A stretch of 64,000 nt of DNA from NBLH01 sp050296515 (GCA_050296515.1 JBNKRJ010000021.1:148849-212848), one strand, 5' to 3'; numbered from the stretch's first letter, positions 52,090 through 61,701 are shown. Translations and numbers: made by a program. Notes: generated from the sequence alone by a model not told the origin.

Positions 52090-52272
52090 AACTACTTAAT
52101 TAATTTTAAACAAAACTAAAACATAACGGTTTACATAAAAATGATAAAAGTCATAATCATCTTCAAGAATCAAGCCGAAACAGAACCAACTCATTTATAA
52201 AACGAAACAAATTCAGTAAAATATTTTTTTTGATGAATCGAGTAAAATGCCTGATAAAAAAGTATGGTTTAA

Positions 52273-54828
52273 TTAAATCTTATAGAAAAGGCCAATACTC
52301 AAAACTTCCTTAAACTGCACAGGGTTGCTTTCATTTCCTTCACTATCAGTAATGATAACATCAGGATCGTATATTAAGTGGGCATTAAGAGTGGTACTAA
52401 TATATTCATTGAACTTAAAGGTAAACGTGGTTTCCCATTCTACATTGTATTTCTTTAAATCGCGATAGCTGGTAAATAAATCCAGTTTACTATTTAAATT
52501 AATGTTTTGTGTAACATCCCAATTTAATGAAGACTTAAGGATGAATCCAGGTTCATTCTTCATCTTCTGACCCTTTGGTATACCGTAGGTACTTTGATCC
52601 ACCAAAACTGTATCTCTAACATAAGTCATCCTGTTGGTGATGGGAGAAAAAAAAACCGATAATTGTTTTACCGGAAAATAATTGAGCCCCAGCGCAGCAG
52701 TATAATACAGAGGTGCTGCCCAATCTGAAACTACATACGAAGTATCCTTTTCGTATTTATATCCTTTAAAGAACTGCGTTTGTAGCGTAGAGGTAAAACC
52801 ATAGTACAACCGGTTGATTGCATAATAGTTAAAAACACTGTTTATCTTTATCTTATCTTCGTTTTTCCTAAGATCTTCATCACCAGGCTTTAAGAACCCA
52901 TACCGATACTCAAAATCATTGTCCCATTTAATCTTTTTCTTGTTATAGCTGGCCAAAAAATTAACAATAAATAAAGTATTTAAACTATTCTCACCTCCTT
53001 TAGCCCATTGATCAACCCAAACTTGTGCAAGATCCATCTTGCCTGAGCCAGAAAATGTCCAAAAAGTAGGTTTAGGTATTGGTTTAGGAACCATTGCTGC
53101 ACTATATGTCCACAGTAAACTGGTATCATTTAGTCGGTATAATTCTAATTCTTTGTTTTTGTTCCAAACTTCAATTTTCTCCTTACTTTCCCAAATAATA
53201 GTGTTGTCATCAATCTGCCAAATCTTTATCGTATCCTTTATTCTATCCTGTTTAAAACCTCTTGATTCTTTCCACGACAAATAGGGGTCGCCTTTGCCCT
53301 GCTGCCAAAGTTTTAACTTTCCGTTGATGATAGAAAGTCTTACATCTTCGTTTAGCTGCCAGATTTTGGTTGAATCGTTAATGTTTAAAATATTTACTTG
53401 TTTATTTCGCTCCCAGATATCTCCTTTTACATTATAAGTATCGATCCAAAGTTTGACCGAATCATTTGGTTCCCATAATTCAGTGGTATCATTTAATATC
53501 ATAAACCGATTGATCGATTTAAGCGTGGCTATCTTTGCTGACGAATTACTGTTCCAAATTGTAGTAGAATCCTTGGTTTTCGTAAATCGCAATGAATCAT
53601 TAACATTAAGCAACAATAAGTCTTTACTTATTTTGTGCGGTTTTGTTAAGCTGTCAACCTCCCAAACAAAAGTCGAATCATTTTTCCGCCATATCGTTAA
53701 TGAGTCAGAAATAAGACTTAGTTTTGAATTCGAATTTAGATTCCAAATAAGGGTTGAGTCAGTAAGTTTCCAAAGTTTTGCATTTCTATTCCGACTCCAC
53801 AACTCGTTTTTCTTGCCTAAAGAAAATAATTTTATACTGTCATTAACACTCCAAAGTTTAATGGATTTATCAAGATCCCATATTTCAGCTTTTTTCACCT
53901 CTCTTAAGACTTCCTGCACTGAATCTATACTGCTTGTATCAATTTCAGGGTAAGTAATCTCCCAGATGTACAATGAATCCTTATAACTCCAAATGCTTTT
54001 CTTTTTATTGGCTTTCCAAATTTGAACAGCATCTTTTATCGTCCAAATCATAACCGAATCATTAATGCTCCACAGCTCCTTATCATCACTAAGTTTTTTA
54101 GAATTAGTTTTTTCGTCCTGAACCCAACTATCAAGAGTAGTTTTTCTGCGCCACACTTTAAAGTTCCCACCAGCTTTCCAAAATTCAGTTAAATTGTCTA
54201 TTGTCCAAACAATGGTTGATTCACTCACCTCCCATATTTTTGGCCTCTTATTAAGATACCAGAGAATGGTCGAATCTTTATATTTCCAGAAATTAACCGT
54301 ATCATTAACATTCTGTACCTGTATTGTATCATTAATAGTGTATTCTTGAACAGGCAATTTATTATTCCACAAAAAAATCTCACTTGTAAAATAGCAAACC
54401 ATCTTTTTATTATTGATATTCACCAACTTAGTAGAATCGTCAATTATGGAATAGCTTACTGAATCATTCACCAGAATATTTTGCAGCTGCTGAGTTTTAT
54501 ACATTTTCCAGTCGTCAATACTTTTTGCATAAAACCATAAGCCCACTGATTTGCCCTGCCTCCAAATCCGCAACCTGTTATTATCGTATGTCAGTATTTC
54601 AGTAAAATCGTTTAATTGCCAGGTGTCCAAACTTTTGTCTTTAATCCAAAGTTCATGAATGGTATCTTGACGAAATAAAAAAGAAGTATCGTTTAACTGC
54701 CACAGGTTCTTATCAGAAGAAAAGAAAGCAGAATCTTTTTGCCCTTTTACACCATAGACCTCAATTAGCAGGCTAAGTAATGTAAAAAGAATGGAAATAG
54801 TCCGGTTAAAAAATAATTGGGAACTCAT
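52273..54828 (-). CDS. DUF3078 outer-membrane protein with about 59 Trp-rich nonapeptide repeats
   Basis: 851 residues. Signal peptide (1-30). From W43 to W573 the chain is a regular nine-residue repeat with consensus W-x-x-N-D-S/T-x-x-I/L, for example KLWSVNDSIKLF, ELWSRNRNAKLW and KLWKLTDSTLIW, which are exactly nine apart over long runs; a few units have one-residue insertions. After a Pro-rich hinge (PKPIPKPT, about 582-589) comes a DUF3078 barrel (about 595-851, MDLAQVWVDQWAKGGENSLNTLF to TTFTFKFNEYISTTLNAHLIYDPD). The repeats should form a beta solenoid or blade stack with a Trp ladder, anchored by the barrel. Function unknown. No such array is part of known DUF3078 proteins that I can recall. 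It is monocistronic. Confidence 0.85.
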   Translation of the reverse strand: MSSQLFFNRTISILFTLLSLLIEVYGVKGQKDSAFFSSDKNLWQLNDTSFLFRQDTIHELWIKDKSLDTWQLNDFTEILTYDNNRLRIWRQGKSVGLWFYAKSIDDWKMYKTQQLQNILVNDSVSYSIIDDSTKLVNINNKKMVCYFTSEIFLWNNKLPVQEYTINDTIQVQNVNDTVNFWKYKDSTILWYLNKRPKIWEVSESTIVWTIDNLTEFWKAGGNFKVWRRKTTLDSWVQDEKTNSKKLSDDKELWSINDSVMIWTIKDAVQIWKANKKKSIWSYKDSLYIWEITYPEIDTSSIDSVQEVLREVKKAEIWDLDKSIKLWSVNDSIKLFSLGKKNELWSRNRNAKLWKLTDSTLIWNLNSNSKLSLISDSLTIWRKNDSTFVWEVDSLTKPHKISKDLLLLNVNDSLRFTKTKDSTTIWNSNSSAKIATLKSINRFMILNDTTELWEPNDSVKLWIDTYNVKGDIWERNKQVNILNINDSTKIWQLNEDVRLSIINGKLKLWQQGKGDPYLSWKESRGFKQDRIKDTIKIWQIDDNTIIWESKEKIEVWNKNKELELYRLNDTSLLWTYSAAMVPKPIPKPTFWTFSGSGKMDLAQVWVDQWAKGGENSLNTLFIVNFLASYNKKKIKWDNDFEYRYGFLKPGDEDLRKNEDKIKINSVFNYYAINRLYYGFTSTLQTQFFKGYKYEKDTSYVVSDWAAPLYYTAALGLNYFPVKQLSVFFSPITNRMTYVRDTVLVDQSTYGIPKGQKMKNEPGFILKSSLNWDVTQNINLNSKLDLFTSYRDLKKYNVEWETTFTFKFNEYISTTLNAHLIYDPDVIITDSEGNESNPVQFKEVLSIGLFYKI
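53110..54702 (-). repeat. 27-bp periodic coding repeat array (nonapeptide units)
   Basis: Encodes residues 43-573 of the DUF3078 protein. The 27-bp period is seen as recurring TGG codons (CCA on the plus strand) and AATGATTC-type Asn-Asp-Ser blocks (GAATCATT on the plus strand). Units have diverged at the DNA level, so the array is old and held by selection on the protein, not a recent slippage expansion. Confidence 0.8.
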
Positions 54829-55119
54829 TGCAGCAAAAATAGCTAACAGGAGCTTAAGTAAAAAATCAAAAGTTCCTAATTCTGCATTGTTCTAAAAAAG
54901 ATAAAAAAGAAACCATATTTTGCTAAATGGCTTGCAATTGTTAAAATATGAAATCCTTTTGTTCATTTTTATTAGAATATCTAAATTTGTGCTAATGAGA
55001 TTTTTTATTCTATATAAAGTAATGCCCAAATTGAGGTATCTCAATATCAAAGACCGAGATAACTAATCCCTTCTTTCTGTATCCAAACATTCAGTCAATG
55101 TTAACCAAATATTTATTGA

Positions 55120-55228
55120 CTAGTGTCATGTCAATGCTAATTTGTCAGGTAACAACACCTGACAAGTGCACCAGCCAGGTGTTGTCACCTGGCTAATTAC
55201 CAGAATATCATACTTGACATTACACCAG
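55120..55228. mobile_element. MITE-like element, copy M2 (109 bp)
   Basis: Starts CTAGTGTCATGTCAA and ends CTTGACATTACACCAG, an inverted-repeat pair with a few mismatches. It aligns end to end with the reverse complement of M1 except for about 29 extra central bases that form a second CAGGT...ACCTG-type hairpin. The rest of the 54829-55370 spacer holds no gene that I can support; it is AT-rich with short AATTCAG-type direct repeats at 55240-55290. Confidence 0.75.
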
Positions 55229-55370
55229 TATTTCTATTATTAATTCGGAGTTTTTTAATTCAGAGTTTTTCAATTCAGGTTTATTGAATTTAGGCTAGCA
55301 AAATTAATCAGTATACGAACCAATACACCTAATTATATTTTTTAATCTTTAATTTAAAATACAGAAAGAT

Positions 55371-56795
55371 ATGAAACTTCCTTTTGCAGAAGAATACAGA
55401 ATAAAAATGGTAGAACCTATTCGCAAAAGTACTCGCGAAGAACGTTTAGAATGGATAAAAAAAGCAAAATACAACCTTTTCAACCTTAAAAGCGAACAAG
55501 TATTTATTGACCTGCTAACTGACTCTGGTACAGGGGCAATGAGCGACAAACAATGGTCGGAAATAATGATTGGTGATGAAAGTTACGCTGGTTCATCTTC
55601 GTACTACAAGATGAAAAATGCGATTAAAGAAATCACCGGTTTTGATTATTTTCTTCCAACGCACCAGGGACGCGCAGCCGAGAACGTACTTTTTTCGACA
55701 ATGGTTAAGGAAGGAGATTTGGTTCCTGGTAATGCGCATTTTGACACTACCAAAGGACATATTGAATTCAGAAAAGCAACAGCAGTAGACTGCACCATTG
55801 CAGAAGCATTCGACACAAGCATTCAGCATCCGTTTAAAGGAAATGTAGACATTGACAAACTAGAAAAAGTGTTGGCAAACAACTCTCTTGACAAAATACC
55901 TTTCATTATAATGACCATTACCTGTAACACTGCAGGTGGTCAACCTGTTTCAATGAAAAATCTTAAAGATGTAAGAGCACTTGCCGACAAGTACCAAATA
56001 AAAGTAATTTTTGATTCAGCCAGGTTTGCTGAAAATGCCTATTTCATAAAACAAAGAGAAGAGGAATATAAGGATAAAAGCATTCGTGAAATTGTACTTG
56101 AGATGTTTAGTTATGCTGATGGTATGACGATGTCGAGCAAAAAAGATGCAGTGGTAAACATTGGCGGTTTTATTGCCATGAAAGATGAAGAGTTATTTAA
56201 CCAGGCTGCAGTATTTAATATTTTATACGAAGGTTTTATCACCTACGGAGGAATGGCAGGAAGAGACATGAATGCCTTAGCACAAGGTCTTTATGAAGTT
56301 ACAGAGTTTGATTTTTTGGAGAACAGAATTGGACAAGTTGCTTATTTAGGTGATAAATTAAAGGAATACGGTGTTCCTGTTCAGGAGCCATTTGGTGGTC
56401 ATGCCATTTTTGTGGATGCGGTGAAGTTTTTGCCTCACATTCCAAGGGAAGAGTTTCCTGCGCAAACATTAGCCATTGAACTTTATATTGAAGCAGGCGT
56501 GCGTGCTGTGGAAATTGGTACGATTATGGCTGATAGAGATCCTGTGACACGTGAAAACAGGTATCCAGATTTGGAACTGGTTCGATTAGCCATTCCAAGA
56601 AGAACATATACAGATAATCACATTGATTATGTGGCTGCAGCACTTAAAAATGTATTTGACAGAAGAGAAAGTATTACCAATGGCCTGAGGATTCTTAAAG
56701 AAGCTCCCGTCCTAAGGCACTTTACTGTTGAACTGGGGAGAATTAACAAAGAGGAATCTGTTTTAGAGAGTCATTTAGAATATGCTCGATATTAA
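55371..56795 (+). CDS. tnaA: Tryptophanase (tryptophan indole-lyase)
   Basis: 474 residues, cytoplasmic PLP enzyme releasing indole, pyruvate and ammonia from tryptophan. LLTDSGTGAMSDKQW and FLPTHQGRAAENVLF are family marks, and the PLP lysine lies in MSSKKDAVVNIGG (K257/K258, the second by homology). Tryptophanase is preferred over tyrosine phenol-lyase because the region after VETGVR-type sequence reads VRAVEIGTIMADRDP (TPL has an Arg there) and the C-terminal motif is LRHFTVEL with His (TPL has Phe). No leader-peptide gene or permease of the tna operon type is adjacent. Indole production could serve signalling. Confidence 0.93.
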   Translation: MKLPFAEEYRIKMVEPIRKSTREERLEWIKKAKYNLFNLKSEQVFIDLLTDSGTGAMSDKQWSEIMIGDESYAGSSSYYKMKNAIKEITGFDYFLPTHQGRAAENVLFSTMVKEGDLVPGNAHFDTTKGHIEFRKATAVDCTIAEAFDTSIQHPFKGNVDIDKLEKVLANNSLDKIPFIIMTITCNTAGGQPVSMKNLKDVRALADKYQIKVIFDSARFAENAYFIKQREEEYKDKSIREIVLEMFSYADGMTMSSKKDAVVNIGGFIAMKDEELFNQAAVFNILYEGFITYGGMAGRDMNALAQGLYEVTEFDFLENRIGQVAYLGDKLKEYGVPVQEPFGGHAIFVDAVKFLPHIPREEFPAQTLAIELYIEAGVRAVEIGTIMADRDPVTRENRYPDLELVRLAIPRRTYTDNHIDYVAAALKNVFDRRESITNGLRILKEAPVLRHFTVELGRINKEESVLESHLEYARY

Positions 56796-56807
56796 CCTGG
56801 ATTTTGG

Positions 56808-56840
56808 CATCCGGAAGCTCAAGCCTCCGGATGTTTTTTT
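56808..56840 (+). terminator. Rho-independent terminator of tnaA
   Basis: CATCCGGA pairs with TCCGGATG (with extra pairing in AAGC/GCCT) and is followed by TTTTTTT, 13 bp after the stop codon. Confidence 0.85.
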
Positions 56841-56968
56841 ACAAATACCCGCCAGATCAGACAAATCCCTTAAATTTGTAACAAATCGATACATTCTATA
56901 CATTTAGATTTTGCTATGGATTGACTTTAAATTTACATTGCAACCTAAATTAAAAGGGAAACATTGAT

Positions 56969-57385
56969 ATGACTAGGACTAAAGTACCCGACAACTGCCA
57001 CCTTTGGAACAATAAAGACCTCACAAAGGATGAGTTATATAATTCACTAGAGATAGTTAAGGTTTATGATGATGATTCTCATCAAATCAGAAGTTTAAAA
57101 AAATGCAGGAAATGTGGGCAACTTTACTTTTACGAATTTAAAGAATTTGTTGATTGGAACGATGGTAATGATGCTCAATACAGAACCTACATACCAGTAG
57201 AAAAAGAGAAAGATTCGGAAGAACTTGCGAATAAAAGTGAATCTGAACTTCTCAATTACCCGTCCATAAGAATAGATTATCCCTCTGATGCAAAAAAGCC
57301 TTCAAAACCTTATTATTCAAATCTAAACGTAACTCCAAAAGAAGACAAAGCAAATGAAATGGATGATGAGGCTTCAGACAACTAA
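56969..57385 (+). CDS. Small protein with a zinc-ribbon half site, unknown function
   Basis: 138 residues, not assigned. Contains KKCRKCGQLYFYEFKEF, a CxxCG knuckle typical of small zinc-binding proteins, near the middle. The N-terminus has NCHLWNNKDL, which could supply further ligands. The C-terminal third is acidic and disordered-looking (SKPYYSNLNVTPKEDKANEMDDEASDN). Cytoplasmic. AAAGGG lies 11 bp before the ATG and may act as the ribosome binding region. It converges with the MscS gene, with 38 bp between. Confidence 0.7.
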   Translation: MTRTKVPDNCHLWNNKDLTKDELYNSLEIVKVYDDDSHQIRSLKKCRKCGQLYFYEFKEFVDWNDGNDAQYRTYIPVEKEKDSEELANKSESELLNYPSIRIDYPSDAKKPSKPYYSNLNVTPKEDKANEMDDEASDN

Positions 57386-57423
57386 TTTTCTGTTGTAAAG
57401 TTGATATTGTCTAACATGCAGAA

Positions 57424-59280
57424 CTAATCCTTCTTCTTCACATCTTTCACTCTAAAATAAGGCGCTTCGTAATCATCAGGCAAGTAATCCTCAGGGATGG
57501 TTACCTGATTCCCATCACGCTGTGCCCGGTAATGTGGCGAAAGTATTTCAATACCTTTTTCGTTAAACTCATCCTGGATATTTTGATGTAACTCGGAATA
57601 AATAATCGGCTGCTGATTAGGCTCGCCAGAATGAGCATTTAACTGGTACGAGACATAAAAATCATCAAGACTGGTTTGTAAAACAAAAGGCTTGGGTTCA
57701 TGCATGATCTTGTTCGTTTTCAATGCGGCATTTATTAGAGCCTCATGAACTTTTCTCCAGGGAACATCGTAACCAATGGTTACTGTAGTATGCAACACAA
57801 TTCCTTCTTTTCGTTTTGAAGTACTGTAATTAATTACACTTGAAGAAAGGATGGTTGAATTAGGAATAGTGACATATTCTTTTTTGGGAGTTTTAATTCG
57901 GGTTACAAACGGTGTTTTTTCAACAACATCACCAACCAGGTCACCCAGCTTTATTCTATCGCCAATTTGAAAAGGGCGCATGTATGTCATTACTAAACCT
58001 GCTACCATGTTTCCTATTACAGAAGATGATCCCAGTGAGAAAACGATTCCAATAAAAACAGAAACCCCTTGGAAAACACGTGAATCAGATCCTGGTAGAT
58101 GTGGAAAAATTACTACAAACATAAAGGCCAAAACCAGAAACCGAATAATATTGAAAGTGGGTTTAGCCCAATCGGGATAAAATCCTTGTATTTTAAGGTT
58201 CTTGGTATGGATTTCATTTGACAGAAAACGCAAAAACTTAATTACATAACGTGTAATTATTACTATTACAATTATTGCAAAAAGATCGGGCAAATAGTTT
58301 AGAACTGCAGATCCAATTCTTTTTAATGGTGTAAGTATATATCCAAAAAGTGTTTCTGCCAAACGCTGCGTAGGCGGAAAAATAATGAACATAAAAGAAA
58401 TTGCAATGTATAATACAAGGAGGTTAACAAACCATCGGAATATTTTTGAAACATAGAGTATAATATCTGTCTGTCTTTCTTCATCCAAAAACTGGTATTC
58501 CTTTATCTTAATCCCTTTTAAACGCTTTCCTTTCTGACTTTCGATGTAAGTATCAACTTTCTTTCTAAAAAGAATATTTACTCCACGGATTAATAAAACA
58601 AGAATAACAATGACCAATGCCACAAGTCCTACTTGCTTTAGAATCTTCAAAAAACTTTTATCCTCCTTGTAAATCTTAATATCTTTCAGTATTAGCTCCT
58701 TATAGTCCTGAGCAATTTCCCTTTTGCTTTTCTCGAACCACAATGCATCGTATTCTGAAATACTTAAAATGGTTTTATCTTTAAAAACAATATCGATATT
58801 CTGCCCATAATCAACTATTCCAAGCGAATCATATTTTGCAATAAACTGATTATACAGATAATCAAGTCGTTCCATAACCAGGGTATGCCTTTCTGCTGCT
58901 GAAATATTTCCAATTTTGGTATAAATTGTAAACAAAGTATCTTTATGAGGTACAACAGGATATCCCTTGGCGATAACTTTTAGTGAATCCACCTCATTTC
59001 TCATTTTTACCTTACGCAATGAATCTTGCAAATTAATCTCCTTGATTTGGGCTTCAAGCTTTTCTCGTTTTTTTGTTTCGTATTTGGTAAGTTCTTCAAT
59101 TTCTTTTTTAAGAATTGCTTTTGTTATGGAATCAACTTTTGCAATTGAATCGGTTTGCTTAAGAAGTTCCAATGCTTCATCCTGCACCTTTAAACTGTCG
59201 GTTTTGGAGGTATCTTGCTGTGCAGAAAGCACTCCAGAAAGCAGAAATAAGAAAAGAACAGATACTAGTATTTTTTTCAT
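57424..59280 (-). CDS. MscS-family mechanosensitive channel with large periplasmic domain
   Basis: 618 residues. Signal peptide (to LSAQ, about 21), a periplasmic helical coiled-coil part (about 25-200, rich in Lys/Glu), then TMs (about 205-400), with the pore helix region GVSVFIGIVFSLGSSSVIGNMVAGLVMTYMRPFQIGDRI (about 405-440) and the cytoplasmic cage (about 440-590, VGDVVEKTPFVTRIKTPKKEYVTIPNSTIL). It opens on membrane tension to release solutes. The last gene of a set of ion-related genes; CorA follows upstream at 13 bp, so they are likely co-transcribed. Confidence 0.9.
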   Translation of the reverse strand: MKKILVSVLFLFLLSGVLSAQQDTSKTDSLKVQDEALELLKQTDSIAKVDSITKAILKKEIEELTKYETKKREKLEAQIKEINLQDSLRKVKMRNEVDSLKVIAKGYPVVPHKDTLFTIYTKIGNISAAERHTLVMERLDYLYNQFIAKYDSLGIVDYGQNIDIVFKDKTILSISEYDALWFEKSKREIAQDYKELILKDIKIYKEDKSFLKILKQVGLVALVIVILVLLIRGVNILFRKKVDTYIESQKGKRLKGIKIKEYQFLDEERQTDIILYVSKIFRWFVNLLVLYIAISFMFIIFPPTQRLAETLFGYILTPLKRIGSAVLNYLPDLFAIIVIVIITRYVIKFLRFLSNEIHTKNLKIQGFYPDWAKPTFNIIRFLVLAFMFVVIFPHLPGSDSRVFQGVSVFIGIVFSLGSSSVIGNMVAGLVMTYMRPFQIGDRIKLGDLVGDVVEKTPFVTRIKTPKKEYVTIPNSTILSSSVINYSTSKRKEGIVLHTTVTIGYDVPWRKVHEALINAALKTNKIMHEPKPFVLQTSLDDFYVSYQLNAHSGEPNQQPIIYSELHQNIQDEFNEKGIEILSPHYRAQRDGNQVTIPEDYLPDDYEAPYFRVKDVKKKD

Positions 59281-59293
59281 GATTAAAACTTGT

Positions 59294-60349
59294 TTAGAAC
59301 CACTTTTTCTTTCTAAAGTAATACAGCATAATTATCAGCATAACAATCATTAATCCCCAAACTCCAAAATACCCCCATTTCCAGTTAAGTTCAGGCATGT
59401 AATTAAAATTCATTCCATAAATACCAGCAATAAAAGTCAGGGGGATAAAGATGGTAGCAACAATCGTTAACGTTTTCATTACCTGATTCATACGATGCCC
59501 CTGAACCGAAAAGAAAAGGTTTTCCTGACTATCTAACCGGGCTGTTAATTTATCACATTCATCAATTATACTCAGGCACATATCTTTTAACTCAAAATAG
59601 TACTTAAAATGCTTTGAATCAATCAGCCCCTCTTCTTCCAAATCAACTCTGACAATAAATTCTTTGGTTGGAACCATTACTTTCTTTATCTGGTGGATCT
59701 GTCGCCGGTAATGGTCAATAGTTTTCAATATCGTTGGCGAGGGATCTTCGTCAATGTCAATAATAATCAACTCTTCAAGTTTTGTTTCAATAGCCTCAAG
59801 TGTTTTAAAATAATTATCGAAAATGGCCTCCAAAAGCAAATACAACAAAAAATCAGCGGTTCGCTCCCTTGCCAAACCAACTTTTTCTCTTAACCTTTGT
59901 CTTACATGATCAAAATGATCTCCTGTTTTTTCCTGAAAAGAAACCAGGTAGTTTTTGCCTAATACAAAGCTTATCTGCTCCGTCTCAATTTCATTATCAT
60001 TGGAAGGGAGTATTGATTTTGTAGAAAAGAACCAGTAATTGTCATATTCCTGAAACTTAGGACGTTGGTTTACATCTAGAATGTCCTGAACTGTCAAATT
60101 ATGCAGTCCAATATTATGGCAAAGTCCCTGAATACGTTCTACATCATGAATGCCATGCAGGTTTAACCAATAAACTGATCCATTTTCCTGGAATCCTTGG
60201 AATTCTTCCTCTGAAAATTTCTTTTTTTCTTTAAGATCAGATGAATTGTAAGTAAACAATTGTAATTTGATTTCATCGGAATACTTAACCCCGGTAAAAA
60301 CAGGTATATGTGGATTTAGTTTTTTTCTGTTAATTGACTTTTTGCCCAT
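59294..60349 (-). CDS. corA: CorA magnesium/cobalt transporter
   Basis: 351 residues. Large N-terminal cytoplasmic alpha/beta domain, a long stalk helix (about 200-285, LYLLLEAIFDNYFKTLEAIETKLEELII), then two TMs. The signature GMN lies in AGIYGMNFNYMPELNWKWGYFG after TM1, and the tail ends KKKW. CorA is a pentameric Mg2+ channel. Acidic periplasmic loop residues that follow GMN are present. It is the upstream neighbour of the MscS gene and shares its direction with the small MscS gene 61576-60734. Confidence 0.93.
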   Translation of the reverse strand: MGKKSINRKKLNPHIPVFTGVKYSDEIKLQLFTYNSSDLKEKKKFSEEEFQGFQENGSVYWLNLHGIHDVERIQGLCHNIGLHNLTVQDILDVNQRPKFQEYDNYWFFSTKSILPSNDNEIETEQISFVLGKNYLVSFQEKTGDHFDHVRQRLREKVGLARERTADFLLYLLLEAIFDNYFKTLEAIETKLEELIIIDIDEDPSPTILKTIDHYRRQIHQIKKVMVPTKEFIVRVDLEEEGLIDSKHFKYYFELKDMCLSIIDECDKLTARLDSQENLFFSVQGHRMNQVMKTLTIVATIFIPLTFIAGIYGMNFNYMPELNWKWGYFGVWGLMIVMLIIMLYYFRKKKWF

Positions 60350-60367
60350 CTTTTAGTTCTTTTAATT

Positions 60368-60410
60368 CTAGTGTGATATTCCTGGCAAATCAGCCTTGCC
60401 ATAACACTAG
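60368..60410. mobile_element. MITE-like element, copy M3 (43 bp, shortened)
   Basis: CTAGTGTGATATTCC opens and TGCCATAACACTAG closes it; the outer CTAGTGT and ACACTAG match M1 and M2 but the centre is reduced. It sits 19 bp beyond the corA start codon. Confidence 0.55.
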
Positions 60411-60429
60411 CTTAGACTTGTGTTTTTTC

Positions 60430-60720
60430 CTGAAAATTTGATATTCATTTTTTATTCACTTTGTTCCGGTTGACCCAAAAACGAAGCAACTTAGGTGAAG
60501 CCGTTCTCACGTAGCCCTTAAAGAGCTGGTAAAAAGGTCAAGGCTCCATGGAAAACTTTCCCCATCTTTTATTAAGCCTAAGTGCGGCCGGGTGATCTTC
60601 GGACAAGTCCTCAGCTTCCCGGTCTAATGCTTGATTGCAAGCTATGAAAAATTTTCCAAAAGGCCAATCGCTCTGCTTATAACAATTTTGAGCCTGCCTC
60701 CTTTCTTTCTAAATTTTGCA
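60430..60720. other. GC-richer intergenic block with a fragmentary open frame
   Basis: Much higher in GC than the flanks. On the minus strand a frame is open from 60708 to a TGA at 60538 (57 codons: KERRQAQNCYKQSDWPFGK, then ACNQALDREAEDLSED, then RWGKFSMEP) and continues after that stop to 60445 (for example QLFKGYVRTASPKLLRF). There is no ATG, GTG or TTG start in a suitable place. It could be a gene remnant, a dispersed intergenic repeat or an RNA; none was recognised. Confidence 0.4.
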
Positions 60721-60733
60721 ACGCAAAAATAAA

Positions 60734-61576
60734 TTAGAGCAGGTCTTTTTTGTAAACAATAGTCCTATGAGGGAATGGTATTTCAATCCCTTCTTTATCA
60801 AAACGCTCCTTAACTGATTTTAATAAGTCGCAATTCAAAACAAATGCGTCATCATTGGTCTTAGCCCAAACATAAGCCTTCAGATTAACCGAAAAATCTG
60901 TAAGTTGAACCAGGCGAACTACCACAACAGGATCATTTTTCGCTTTTGCTTCATCAGAACGATTATCAATACAAAGAGGATGTTTTTCAGCTTCCTCACG
61001 AATTATTTCAATCGCTTTATCAATATCAGAATCATAACTGATTGAAAAAACAATGTGCTTCCTGATTTTCTCATCATTAATATTGCTATTTACAATGGTT
61101 TCATCACTGATAATACTATTAGGAATAATTATCCTGCGATTTTCAAAGTCGCGTATAATTGTGTGCCTTAGAGTGATTTCTTCCACCGCTCCCTGCTTGC
61201 CATCAGAAAGTTGAATGATATCCGATATTCTGAAAGGTTTAAAAACAAGTATAAAAACACCACTGATAATATTTGAAAATGCTTTTTGCGAAGCAAAACC
61301 CACAATAACTGCAATGATTCCGGCACCTGCAAACAAAGCAGTTCCTATTGATTTTAAATAGGGTATCTTATAAAAAATAAAAGTGGCTGCAGCAGTAAAA
61401 ATGATAAATCCAACCGAGTTCTTAATGAAAGAAAAGTCAGTAGGATCGGTATTTAGTTTAGTTGCATAATTCTTAATAAAAATCGTCAATAGCTTATGTA
61501 GAATAATGTATAACACTATTGAGGAAATCAACGTAATTCCTATAAGTAGAATATATTCAAATGTTTCTTCTTTCAT
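60734..61576 (-). CDS. Small-conductance mechanosensitive channel (MscS)
   Basis: 280 residues from the ATG at 61576 (MKEETFEYILLIG); an upstream ATG at 61615 would add 13 residues without a family match. Three TMs, then the MscS pore/cage: FAGAGIIAVIVGFASQKAFSNIISGVFILVFKPFRISDIIQL and TLRHTIIRDFENRRIIIPNSIISDE. It vents ions and osmolytes on hypo-osmotic shock. It lies across the GC-rich spacer from corA. Confidence 0.9.
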   Translation of the reverse strand: MKEETFEYILLIGITLISSIVLYIILHKLLTIFIKNYATKLNTDPTDFSFIKNSVGFIIFTAAATFIFYKIPYLKSIGTALFAGAGIIAVIVGFASQKAFSNIISGVFILVFKPFRISDIIQLSDGKQGAVEEITLRHTIIRDFENRRIIIPNSIISDETIVNSNINDEKIRKHIVFSISYDSDIDKAIEIIREEAEKHPLCIDNRSDEAKAKNDPVVVVRLVQLTDFSVNLKAYVWAKTNDDAFVLNCDLLKSVKERFDKEGIEIPFPHRTIVYKKDLL

Positions 61577-61701
61577 TAAACTTCTCTTCTGAAATTGTTT
61601 GTCAATAAAAAACAATATTTCTTACTGTTTTTACGAATACGATTATGCGGAAGTTTGCACCAAAAAAAAAAGGCCGTTCTGAAAAGTAATTTACAGTTCA
61701 A

